This document shows, piece after piece, positions 10,955 to 20,553 of a stretch of 64,000 bases of DNA. The notes below the pieces were generated by a model that saw nothing but the letters and a program-made list of their open reading frames with translations, was not told the origin of the DNA and did not search any database. The position numbers and the translations under genes were made by a program. This DNA is from Pisaster brevispinus (taxonomy: Eukaryota > Echinodermata > Asteroidea > Forcipulatida > Asteriidae). Numbering within the stretch: the first letter of the stretch is position 1; every line of letters begins with the position of its first letter. The stretch lies in assembly GCA_023634235.1 (NCBI GenBank), contig JAMKCF010000011.1:18586027-18650026 (forward strand), in the 5' to 3' direction.

Positions 10955-11275
10955 CTGGGTGGAAAATAAATTCCAGTTCTGCCGTCTTTTCATCAGTTCC
11001 TAGTAGGTTAGTGGCCACCATTGTGTAGTTGGCATTGTCGAGGTGGGAGACTGTCGTGAAGTACAAACAACCCTCTAAGTGGTGGCTGGGCGCCCCCGTT
11101 GGCGTATACGCAGATATTTGGAAGAAGTCTCCGGAATTCTGTTGCTGCTCGTCCGAAAGGAATAACTTGCCATCTTTTAAGAAGGTCAGCTTCGGTTTAG
11201 GAACCGCCATCAATTCAAAGGACAAACACCAGTGAAAAAGTTTCTTTTTCTCGAGAGAAATAATGCGTGGTTTTA
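10955..11275 (-). CDS. NTRK: Trk receptor, second Ig domain (ligand-binding type)
   Basis: A 321-bp exon lies between a TTTTGTTCCAG acceptor and a GTACGT donor (starts with two bases, ends in phase 1). It begins VKPRIISLEKKK and continues FHWCLSFELMAVPKPKLTFL, KDGKLFLSDE, HHLEGCLYFTTVSHLDNANY and TMVATNLLGTDEKTAELEF. Vertebrate Trk domain 5 has the same framework: a WC near the start, P-P in the next strand, GCL later, and DYT--A-N--G-DEK at the end. The two Cys (in WC and GC) match the exposed disulfide of this domain, and NYT is a glycosylation sequon. In vertebrates this domain carries the main neurotrophin-binding surface; the ligand here cannot be inferred. Confidence 0.92.
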
Positions 11276-11999
11276 CTGGAACAAAAGACAGAATTGAAAA
11301 CCAAACTTATTCGTGACAATATTGTCAAATAATTGTAGATTTCAAAAATACTTATTTTTCTCGCGTTGCTTTTGAATACGTTTGTCTTTATTGTATGTGT
11401 AACTCAGAATACTGCCAAAAGGTTATTCAGGGCATCAGCGCAACGCTTTGTATGGTGCTCCATTTTCCTAGCAGGGCGTGTGGAATCTGTCACCAGAGAA
11501 ACCCCCCTACTTGTTCGTTAACTAGCGACATTTTCTACGACCAGTATACAAGATGTCCCACTGGTTGAGAGAGGTTGAAGCCTGGCTGCTTACAGTGGGG
11601 TCCAATCTCAGTGTCAAATATCTGAGCATGAATGTTGTTTTCCCCTCACTCCAACATGATGCAGAAGAGTTCTGGGAATGCCAGTAGACAGGCGGCAACG
11701 GTTGGTTTCTTTAAGAGTTTACTTGCATGATTAAATTAAGTTGTATCTATACACCTTTTATGCATATGACGTTATTCGAGTATGGCGCCCTCGTCTAGAG
11801 GTTTAAAGGAGGTTGCTCATTGGCCCATCCTGTGCGCTGCGCGTACATAGATGTGCGTTTCCAAAGTGCCAACATTGTTTTACCTCCAATATGACGGCGT
11901 GATGACGTCATGCACAAGGTCTATATTTTTCGGAACTGCTGTATTTATGCCTCAATACGGTAATGGATGGTTGATAATGGGGAGAGTGTCCCTTCTTAC

Positions 12000-12278
12000 C
12001 TTGCACTACGAGATCGAGACTAGTCGACATGATATCAGCATCATTAGACGCATGGCAGTAAAGCTGCCCTGTGTCTTGCCCCGTGGCATTATAAACTTGT
12101 ATCATGGTTCCTCCACCCGGGGCACCTCGGAGCGTAAATGTCCTGCCATTCTGCTCCAGCTGCCGGGTATCCCAAGTGATTTTTGGCGTGGGGTTACCAA
12201 CTGCCCTGCACATGGCTTCGAAGGAACCAGTGTTGTTGAATACCAGCTTCAGTGGGCTTACTTCAACGGAAAGTAAGT
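12000..12278 (-). CDS. NTRK: Trk receptor, first Ig domain
   Basis: A 279-bp exon follows a TTTCTACCGACAG acceptor, starts with two bases of a split codon and ends with one (donor G|GTAAGA). It encodes LLSVEVSPLKLVFNNTGSFE, then AMCRAVGNPTPKITWDTRQL, and ends with TGQDTGQLYCHASNDAD and SLDLVVQ. The two Cys and the Trp have canonical Ig I-set spacing (C, then P-P-I-W, then D-G-L-YC-ASN). NNT and NAT are possible glycosylation sites. The opposite strand also has an open frame of 141 codons here, which is a shadow. It joins upstream to the LRRCT exon through an Asn codon and downstream to Ig2 through a Val codon. Confidence 0.92.
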
Positions 12279-12726
12279 CTGTCGGTAGAAACAGATAATA
12301 TTATTCATTCATTACCAAACCACTCAGAAAGGTCGTCTTGTCTCTTGTCTGTGATTAGGTTTAAGATTCAAAGGCTATGCTGAACCCAAACCTAAATGCT
12401 CTCCAAAGATCTAACCATAACTGCATTACCATCAAATCTCTAAACACTTTTTTTCTGTTATGCCATGGTAATTGATGTACATGTACTATGAACCTAAAGT
12501 GACAGCATTGGATACATGTGAGCTACGCACTCAAAATTCTTTTCTTCAACATGTGCTCGGTGACAGTGGTAAGGGAGTTGGTCTTATTTATAGCACTTAT
12601 TTATGCCCGCAGCCCGTTATAAATAGTTATACCAAATTGTGCACTTGTCTCTTCTGTCCTATTCCACATGAGTAATATTTCTCCTATGGTAGAGAGTTTT
12701 GCATATAATTATAAACCACTACTTAC

Positions 12727-12887
12727 TGCACGATCCGTTTCTTTTGACCATTTCGATCAGGGGTATCTTTGTACCAGTAGTTTCATCAAAACACATTGGA
12801 TTTCCAGAGGAAACCTGATCTCGTCTTATGATTGGGATCATCCATGTATTCGAACACACACAAAGGAGCGGGTTGTTGGTTACATCT
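12727..12887 (-). CDS. NTRK: Trk receptor, LRR C-terminal cap exon
   Basis: A 161-bp exon starts after a TTTTGAACAG acceptor with one base and ends in phase 1 at a strong GTAAGTAG donor. It encodes DVTNNPLLCVCSNTWMIPII, then SSGNPMCFDETTGTKIPLIE and KRNGSC. The pattern N-P--C-C---W followed by two further Cys is the LRRCT cap that closes the leucine-rich repeat stack in Trk receptors (L-GNPF-C-C---W). The phase fits the LRR exon before and the Ig1 exon after. The minus-strand frame here is shorter than 60 codons and is easily missed, because a plus-strand shadow ORF covers the same bases. Confidence 0.9.
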
Positions 12888-12994
12888 CTGTTCAAAACAT
12901 GAGAGATGGTTGAGAATTAAGAACAAATTACAGGTTTGGTAACTAGCGGTTATTTCATTGGTTTCAGTCTGAAAGCTAACCGACTACTAAATGT

Positions 12995-13288
12995 TGTGAC
13001 GTGTCGCGAATGGTTAAGAGCACCAGACTCAAGCTCCGGTGTTTCTGATCAGCAGAGTGTGGGTTCCAGTCCCAGTTGTGGCACTTGTGTTCTCGAGCAA
13101 GGCATTTTACCATAATTGCTTTATCATTAGGACGGGACATTATAAAGCTGTAGGTCCCGGGTACCAGGATTGGTAGCGCACATAAAAGAACCCAGGTTTC
13201 TTTGGGCTTGTGAGCTACATTGATTAAGTTCACTCATCAGGCATCCTTGGTTTCATTACCAGAAATATAAAATAATAATAATAACACA
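12995..13288 (+). mobile_element. SINE with tRNA-Leu-like head
   Basis: The head GTGTCGCGAATGGTTAAGAG carries an A box, CCAGACTCAAGCTCCGG has a Leu-type CAA anticodon stem-loop, and GTGGGTTCCAGTCCCAG is a B box. A body follows with TTGTGTTCTCGAGCAAGGCA, then TTTTACCATAATTGCTT, a motif often seen in SINE bodies. The element ends in an AATAATAATAATA tail. It is inserted in the Trk intron between LRR3 and LRRCT, in the orientation opposite to the gene. Confidence 0.7.
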
Positions 13289-13365
13289 AACAGTGTCAGT
13301 AATCCAGGAAAATCTTTATGACAGTAATACTGTTCATGTCTCTAAAAACAAATTAAAAGGTCCCC

Positions 13366-13446
13366 AGAAAATAAATAAATAAATAAATACATACACAGAT
13401 AAATAAATAACAATACTGAAATTGATAAATAAAAATAAAATAAAAA
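13366..13446. repeat. AAAT microsatellite
   Basis: Interrupted AATA/ATAA tetranucleotide repeats run for about 80 bp. Confidence 0.85.
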
Positions 13447-14462
13447 ATCAGCAACAGATCGATGGGAAAGATAGATCGTTAAAAATATGAGGAGACATTT
13501 TTTTGCACAAGTTACAAAAATCACTGACAGTGGGTATGTTAATGTTATTAATTGATTATTTCTATTTTTGTTTCAATCAGTTTTACGGACAACAGATGAA
13601 ACCTTTTAAACAAACTAAATATGTTTCCCTAAACATTTATTATACCTTTAAGTACTCGTTATTTGTCTGAAGTGGTGACCGAAAAAAACAGCTGCAAGGT
13701 AGTTATTATGTAAAACGATCATATTCATAGGTAACCCAAAACTAACTAGAGTGGTCATCCTATTATTCTGCATACTAAAGATACAATAAGTGTTTTGCTC
13801 TGCCGGTAATAACGCCTATTAAGACTGTCTGGGAATGCAGTGTTATATAATGCTTCAATGGCTTGCCAGCCTACTCCCAAAGGAAGTGAAAACACCGACT
13901 GGAGACACCTTTTGTGATGGCGCAGTTGCTTTTAAAAACATAGCTTTCAAGGAGCTCAGACTGTTGAAACTGTGGGATTTCAGTGGTGCTTCGACTTAAG
14001 GTCACCACCGAAATTCAAAATAGTATTTGGGGAAACGATATTGTAGATGTAAGGTTGTGCAAACAACCATCACCACCATTTTTCTTTTGAAAGTGGGTTC
14101 GTCTCTCTGAAAAGACCGGATGTGCGGAATGTAAGCTATTAACTGCAAAGAAGCAAACAAGACTGCGTGCACACTGACTGTACAATGTACCGCTATACTG
14201 ACCCAATTCACATGACGTCATCAACCAAGCTAAATCCTGGACTCGATTGCACATAGAGCCAAGATTGTTCTTCAGATGTGTATCAATCTTAATTGCTCAG
14301 CAAAAATATGTGATGTCCAGGTTGCGCAATCATTGAGAGTCAGATTTTAGGTGACGCGCACGTGGTGAGACGCGCGCGATATCTTCACAAGCAAAAGTCC
14401 CCTGCATACTGCGCAACACTGCTAGTACGCTGAAGTTTTGCGCACGTTTTCACGCACCAAGA

Positions 14463-14530
14463 ACAGCTATTGTCCAATGAGCTGCCTCCCTTTGTAAGTG
14501 AGGGCGCTGTTTGATAGTGTGACGTCAAAT
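14463..14530. repeat. Dispersed 65-bp repeat ending in a CRE, copy 1
   Basis: TTGTCCAATGAGCTGCCTCC, GTGAGGGCGCTGTTTGATAG and TGTGACGTCAAAT are matched at 38672-38737 (GTCCAATGATCTGCCTTC, GTGGGGGCGCTGTTTTAGAG, TGTGACGTCATAT). The copy here is about 80 bp upstream of the LRR3 exon's acceptor. Confidence 0.65.
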
Positions 14531-14608
14531 TTCTATGGGTCTATTGACTTCCAAAATGGCAGACTGTGTAGACGGACAAGAGCCCATTGATCTCCACATC
14601 ATACTTAC

Positions 14609-14686
14609 AACCCTCTTATAGATGTCCTGTTGATGCTCGCAAAAGGTCTCCAGGACAAAGTCTGTAGCTTGTTGTTACTTAGATCT
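14609..14686 (-). CDS. NTRK: Trk receptor, leucine-rich repeat 3 exon
   Basis: A 78-bp exon lies between a TTTATTTCACAG acceptor and a GTAAGTATG donor. It encodes IDLSNNKLQTLSWRPFASIN followed by RTSIRGL. The LxLSNNxLxTL core is a textbook leucine-rich repeat and corresponds to the third Trk repeat (INFTRNKLTSLSRKHF in vertebrates). It starts with one base and ends with two, the same phase as the neighbouring LRR exons, as in the one-exon-per-repeat layout known for vertebrate NTRK genes. NRT is a possible glycosylation site. Confidence 0.88.
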
Positions 14687-15057
14687 CTGTGAAATAAATA
14701 TAGTTTGATTAAATAAAAAAATATGTATACAATATTCACCGTTTATAAAGTACATGTGTCGACTGTACGAGAATCGCCCCTTGCACGGTTAGCCATTTGC
14801 GTGCGGAGCCTCGAATTGGGGACAGCGGTAAACACAAGCATTAAATAACTTTGTATTGTCACAGTAATGTAATAACACTTTCATCGATATACATAATACC
14901 AATACAGGCATGAAGTCGAGGCTCTATACGCATGTGGCGGATTCGTGCGAAGAGCGAACAGTTACTGGGAGATTGCTTCGAGCCACCTTCATTGATTCAC
15001 GTTTAGCTGGTTGGACCATTACTGATTCTATCCTCAATGCTGTTATATGACAGTTGA

Positions 15058-15194
15058 AGGCCCTTTTCGAAGCTTCGGTTTGGGCTCCGGCTTAGGGTCT
15101 GTCAGACTTTTGATAACATGTGCTTTTGGTACGCCGGTGCTTCAAACAGTTCAAGCCCAAGTCCAAGGAAACCTTGGTTTCGAAAAGGTCCATG
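15058..15194. repeat. Imperfect foldback
   Basis: CCCTTTTCGAAGCTTCGGTT at the left is inverted at the right as AACCTTGGTTTCGAAAAGG, with further matches (GGGCT / AGCCC). It probably represents a short inverted-repeat element. Confidence 0.45.
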
Positions 15195-15458
15195 CAGAGG
15201 AGCTGTTTTGTTCTGTTGGTAGGCCTATAGTTACCAGCTTCGCGTGTATTTGTTAATGCTAATTCAGAGCTAATAAAGAGTTTAACAAGTTACATGCTGG
15301 ACTACCGTTTGGTTAGAAATTATACCAATAAGACAATACAACACACTGACGCGACTTATGACGTCACTTAGCAAGTCGCATATAGTGCGCCACCAAGAGA
15401 GATATATTTTAATTCTCGGTAAAAAAACAATAGTTTTGTTACTATTATGGAAACTTAC

Positions 15459-15530
15459 ATGTTGGCAAGGTATGGAATTTCATGGAAGGCATCTTCGGAT
15501 ATGTTACGCAGACCACTGTTGGAAAGTTCA
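15459..15530 (-). CDS. NTRK: Trk receptor, leucine-rich repeat 2 exon
   Basis: A 72-bp exon follows TTCTTTTGTTGCAG and ends at GTAAGTTT. It encodes ELSNSGLRNISEDAFHEIPY then LAN, matching the second Trk repeat (-I-DSGL--V---AF-----L). It starts with one base and ends with two, so it splices in frame with repeats 1 and 3. Residues FELSNSGL and AFHEIPYLANI supply the expected leucine/phenylalanine framework. It contains one possible sequon, NIS. Confidence 0.88.
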
Positions 15531-16227
15531 CTGCAACAAAAGAAATCAACCCCATTTGTAGTCAGTATCTGACCTACCACGTCAGGTTTAAACAAAGAAC
15601 TGCCAGCCAGTCAAAGAACAATAAACTGTTACCTACTACCGGTGATCAATAATATGAAATCATATCAGGTTCTTCAAAACAGGCTAACAGAGACATGGAT
15701 CTCAATCGGTCATGTTGACAAAACTTTTACTTCAACACACTTTTGGAAATTAACAATCCATTTCTTGTAGAAGAGATTTTCCCTAAACTTTTAACACCCC
15801 CGCCCCCCCCCCAAAAAAAAAGAAGAAGGGGAGGGCGAAAATGAACAATAACAACAACAATCTCTTCTTTTTCTAAACAAAATTGTATGCAGATTAATTT
15901 GTTCGACGGCAAACTATGGCTTGGTCTCATGTGAAACATATACTTTCGGTGCCGCCCCTAATGGTAGCCGACACATCTGACGTCAAACTTCGAAGCTCGT
16001 GATTACGCCAGCTACAGACCTTTAGAATCGACTGGTTCCGGCCACGTATGCCTTTGAACTTGCATGGCTTAATACTGCTTGTGTACAAAACACTCTTGCG
16101 TATTGTACTATAAGTCTGGTAGTTATGCGTCATTGTGAGTATAATCCAATGAAACCACTGGGTTTGTTAGACAAGAGCCCACTCCTAGCAGATTAAGATA
16201 GGGGACCAGTCTACTCTAATGCGTCGA

Positions 16228-16320
16228 CTGTTTCGGGACGCTAGGTGGCAGCAGACTACCCGGATCATACTATTGTTCTCGGAAATAATTACATGAAACT
16301 CAAAAGACAATGTGAAAAAT
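16228..16320. mobile_element. CTAGGTGGCAGCAGA element, left end only
   Basis: TTTCGGGACGCTAGGTGGCA with GCAGACTACCCGG matches the terminal repeat of the elements at 17888 and 23176, followed by ATTGTTCTCGG as in the 17888 copy. No right end was found. Confidence 0.5.
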
Positions 16321-16612
16321 CATCCTGTATGTTTGCCGCCGCCTTGTGTCACCAAGTTACCCATTGCGAATATTGACATGTGACCAACCAAAATGTGGTC
16401 TTTACCAACATTGTCCAATCGTTTTGACTTAATCTTTCATTCAAAATTATTAGCCAACTTTGAATACACTGTACATACATACATTTTCAAAGGAGAGAAC
16501 ATGTCTTAGTCTAAACTCAAACGGTGACAAATTAACCATCGAACTAGCCACGGAAAACAAGAACTAGAACGACAAGTGGTCTTTGACAAAACACTGTTTA
16601 ATCGATATGTTT

Positions 16613-16662
16613 TCGACAATTACCTAGGAGTATAAGATCGACAATTATCTAGGAGTATAAGA
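16613..16662. repeat. 25-bp tandem duplication
   Basis: TCGACAATTACCTAGGAGTA plus TAAGA occurs twice in direct tandem, with one difference. Confidence 0.9.
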
Positions 16663-17327
16663 GACCTCAAAGCACGTGGGCCGAAGAGTAATTGCTGACG
16701 TCACTACACCCGAATAAAGAATCTGTTTCTGTTTTTGTTTTTTTCGCTTGACCATGGCCTTTCGTACTGTCATTGGTGCCTGCCCTGCTTCATCGCATCA
16801 AATCAAGCCTTAACTTCCATTTGATTTCTGCCAGTTGGAGAGTGTTTTCTTGTTTGTGTACTGGAAACGGTTGAACTTGGAAATTGAGAAAAACAAGTTG
16901 TGAAAGAGCGGACCGAAGCTTTACCGCGGCACTTTCATGGCCGATGTTTTAATTGTGTTTTCAACCCACAGCATTTGGAACTCATCAACGTGGGCCCTGT
17001 CGAGACAGGGACACGAGCCTTTAAAGTAACACGTGTAATCTGAAGTGGTTGCTTTTGATATAATCAACTGTCACTCTGCTGAAGTTGTTTCAAGTTACGA
17101 CTCAACGATAATCATTTTTGAGAAAGAAAGATAGTCTTAAATTGCTAGAATTTCCACTGCTGACGTCATGTATATTTTTAGCTCAATGCAAGTGTCTAAC
17201 TTTGATGTTCATGTTTGTAAACATCGTATGCAATCACTCCAAAAACTACATTGAGATAGAGTAACTTTTGTGGCAACAGAAATGTATTTCAAAATGAAAA
17301 ACAAAGCTATAATTATAATTAACTTAC

Positions 17328-17402
17328 AATCTTTTCAGCCCGGTTAAGCCTTTTAAGAACTCGCCTCTCAGTTCGGTAAAGTTTTCCTGACCACTGATTG
17401 TC
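17328..17402 (-). CDS. NTRK: Trk receptor, leucine-rich repeat 1 exon
   Basis: A 75-bp exon lies between a very good acceptor (TTTGTCTTTTTCTTCGGCAG) and GTAAGTTA. It encodes TISGQENFTELRGEFLKGLT followed by GLKRF. The form I-I--Q-----L---FLKGL-GLK-L matches the first Trk repeat (IFIANQKRLEIIN----YVGLRNL). It starts with one base, so the unseen upstream exon with signal peptide and LRRNT cap must end in phase 2. No such exon could be assigned in the 46 kb to the right. The first intron may be very long, or exon 1 may lie beyond the window. Confidence 0.85.
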
Positions 17403-17887
17403 CTGCCGAAGAAAAAGACAAATGAACAAAACATGAGCTGAGTTGTTTGACTTTTCAGGGATGGAAAGGATTGGGTTGGGATTGGCTTTAAATAAATAAA
17501 TGAAAGAGCAAAATGTCTGATACCCGGCGTGTTTTGCTGTTTTTAGTAGTCAACCATAAAAACACTCTTGAAAAAGACATTAATTACGCTCGGAAGAAAA
17601 AAACTTGTCAGAGATATAATTACACCACCAACTTTTTTTAAATGTGCTTTGATGGCGACATTATGGCAGAAAGAGGAAACCTTGATGATCATGATCAGAA
17701 ATTACGGTTAAAATCTGAAGCACGGTAAATGTTTTCCCGCCATTTCAATATCAAAAAAACATTATGTGTTAGAAGCATTTCGGTATAGTGTTAAAGTGTC
17801 ACTGCCGTTAACTTTTGTCGGGGGTATGTCTTCGAATTGCAGCACAAGGCACAAACTGGAAAAGGGTATTTCCAATAATAAGTCAAT

Positions 17888-18030
17888 GGGGAAATTTGGG
17901 GGACACTAGGTGGCAGCAGACTTTCCATGTAAATCCATTGTTCTCGGGAAATGGTGCATGCTCAGAACTACGTTTACAAAGGAAATTTATCTGACAAGTC
18001 TGCTGCCACCTAGAGTTCGAAAGTCTCCCA
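17888..18030. mobile_element. CTAGGTGGCAGCAGA MITE, short complete copy
   Basis: CACTAGGTGGCAGCAGACTT (17904 on) is inverted at the right as AAGTCTGCTGCCACCTAGAG (17996-18015), giving a roughly 140-bp element. The terminal repeats contain a 15-base stretch that fits the CTCF consensus at 14 of 15 positions at the left end. Confidence 0.65.
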
Positions 18031-19003
18031 TTGTGCAGGAACTGTATACGTACGAATCTGAGAAAGGCAATCTCGAACTTATACACTTTATAGAGCCTAC
18101 GAGAATGTCAAGATAAAAAAACACAGTACAATTTATAGTTATGGTTGGTCCAATCTGAACGCTCATCTCCTCAGGGCAGAATCTCCAATCAGTGCAAGGA
18201 ACACAACCATTACATTAAAACGTGTGACCAGAAATCATCAGTAGCCTGTTTTCCTCCGAAGCTCAAATTTCTGGACAGAATCGTGCAAGTGCTTTTGGCA
18301 CTCGCCAATAATGACATGTCAGGCATCGTACGGCGTTTATCGAGGAGAACTGACTTGGTGCATACGACAGTACATCATTAGACACTATCTGATACCAAAC
18401 TGTAGAGGTTGACAGCCCACTTTAGAGGAAAGTTGAAACACTTGACTGAAGTCAAAAAACATATCTTAATAATGATAATAATTTCGGAATGTTACAAAGG
18501 TATACTCAAGGCGCTTGAAAAAAAGAGAAACAGTTTTCAGACAGACTTTAAAAAATTTTGAATTATGAGACTGACTTATGTAGCACCTTATTTAGCACCT
18601 TAGTACTGCGGCGCATTCAGCAGCCACTGCCAGAAACACCTGAGCAAATCCCGTCTCTCGACGATAAGTGTAGCTGGCTTCTTTTATACGTACATTACAC
18701 CACACGCGAGTTTAAACTTTAAGGGAACACAAGCCAGACTCAAACAAACGCAAACAAACACATTTGGTTTGTTTAATTTGTGTTATGTTTATCTCTCAAA
18801 CCACAAATTAGTTTGAAGACAAAAGGCATTCTGATGATTATTCAACTGCAGAAAAAAAACTCAACTCGCGTTATTAGTAAAAGTTCCTGTCACTCATCTT
18901 TTTTGGCACTCGAGGCGCAATATATCTCGTATAGTATTTGGCATTTCGTAATTGCTAACATCTAATGTTGTTTAAGTGTCATATCTATTTTTGTTACTTG
19001 CAG

Positions 19004-19084
19004 GCACCAAAAAGTCAGCTTCTTCAGAGTTCCTTTGCTTAACCAAACGCTCACGGGGGAAAACAAATACAAGATGAGATTATG
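19004..19084 (+). CDS. Possible THAP-domain exon fragment
   Basis: A good acceptor (TTTTTGTTACTTGCAG) precedes 81 bp that are open in one frame and end at GTGAGA. The translation HQKVSFFRVPLLNQTLTGEN continues KYKMRLW. The FFRVP core and a Trp after a basic stretch are typical of THAP zinc-finger domains, which occur in P-element-like transposases and in host genes. The Cys pair expected before it would be on another exon and was not found. This may be a fragment of an old transposon; I cannot exclude chance. Confidence 0.3.
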
Positions 19085-19884
19085 GTGAGACATTGAGTTC
19101 GGTGAGGGCGACCTACACTGTCATCATTCACAATACCATAAGAAAGTGATACGGGCAGGCGAAATCAATGTTCGTATCCAGTAACGCTCAAACAGCTCTG
19201 ATGGAATGAATAGTTTGGCATGATTAGAAAAACACACGCATATACGCGCTTAGGAGGTGAAACAACGCCAGGATAACAGAAAACACTCTGGCTTCAAATC
19301 GACAGCTGTGGGTAACTCTCTTATTACCGAGTCTTAAAACCGAACCAAGTTCATCGGCCTGTGTTCCTTGACGTCATTCAGTACTTCACGAACCGCATGT
19401 TTTCCCGCCTCATCGCTTCGAAATGAACCAATTCATGCAGGCACGTTGTAGGAGAGAAATGTCCAACGCGCAGTGGGTGAGATGATATTGGGCCCACGCC
19501 TCGCACATGGTACGTGCAGGGCGGCATTACACGTGGGTGACCACCATGCAAACCCGGGGAAGTTTTTGAAAAACTGAGGTGTTTTGGCTGGTCGTTGTTG
19601 TTTTAACTTCACACGAATTTGCACCAAGAAAAGAATAACACGGCAGTGGAAGTGTCACCTGTCACCAAATAAGCTTGAAAAGTAATACCGGACTATATTT
19701 ATGTTTACTGATTGGTTACCCAAAAGTTAACATAGAGCCATACGAGAGCCTTTGGATTTACATCAGCAAAAAAAAGGGGGAACTTAATTTCTAATTTAAA
19801 CAATTGCAAAACACAACAACAAATCAGCCCCTCCGGTAGACCCTTTTGTGTGTAAATTGCATGTAAGGGAGCACCGTGTCAAAT

Positions 19885-19985
19885 AACCAATTTGGATCAT
19901 TATGTCCGATCCATTGTGTTCGAGAAATCACGATGTCCAACGCATTGTGTCCAGTATGTTCGACAAATATGTCCAGCAAGGTCTT
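19885..19985. repeat. GTCCGA minisatellite, degenerate short array
   Basis: CATTATGTCCGATCCATTGT, GTTCGAGAAATCACGATGTC and ATTGTGTCCAGTATGTTCGA are diverged units of the array seen at 34000 and 35775. Confidence 0.75.
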
Positions 19986-20229
19986 TTAGAGAAAATGGCG
20001 CGTTAAACACATTTATGATGTTGCAGCTCGACATTCGAAAAAAATAAAGAAAGTTATTTTGTAAACAACATCAGTTAACAATACATTTTCCTTCATTCTG
20101 AGTTTAATAGATAACGCAGCTACATTCAGCCGTTTTACTTTACAATGCTGCTGCTGCACTTGCCACTGTTTATATTCATGTCGACTTGCACTAACGACCA
20201 ATGTGAACGTGGCTTGAACTAAATAGTAC

Positions 20230-20553
20230 GGAGCTCCGAAAGTGCCATCCATGTTGAGATCCTGAAATAATTTACTGCAGGATGATGACATCATAAACAA
20301 AACATGACGACATCCCGAGATACGTTATATTGGGTTCTCGACATTTTCAGGATGTTTAATCATCCCATCATGAATTATCTCGTGAGGTCGACATTTTACT
20401 TTCATGATGTCTCGGTATCCTATTCGATAAAATATCAGGAAGACAACATCTCACTTAAGGATGTTATAAACGTTTCTAAATTTTACGTTTCTGAAATCAT
20501 CATAGTAAACTATCCCAGGATCTCAACATGTCGGATGGCACTTCCAGACCTCC
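20230..20553. mobile_element. Palindromic MITE of about 324 bp
   Basis: GGAGCTCCGAAAGTGCCATC at the left is inverted at the right (minus strand GGAGGTCTGGAAGTGCCATC, then CGACATGTTGAGATCCTG). Inside, TCATGATGTCTCGG and CCGAGATACG type words also pair. An ORF of 130 codons across it is best explained as non-coding. Confidence 0.65.

Noticed and set aside
11851..12298. Plus-strand ORFs of 141 and 64 codons.
   Set aside because: Antisense shadows of the Trk Ig1 exon.
12668..12913. Plus-strand ORF of 81 codons.
   Set aside because: Antisense shadow of the LRRCT exon, whose minus-strand reading has splice sites, phase and Cys pattern.
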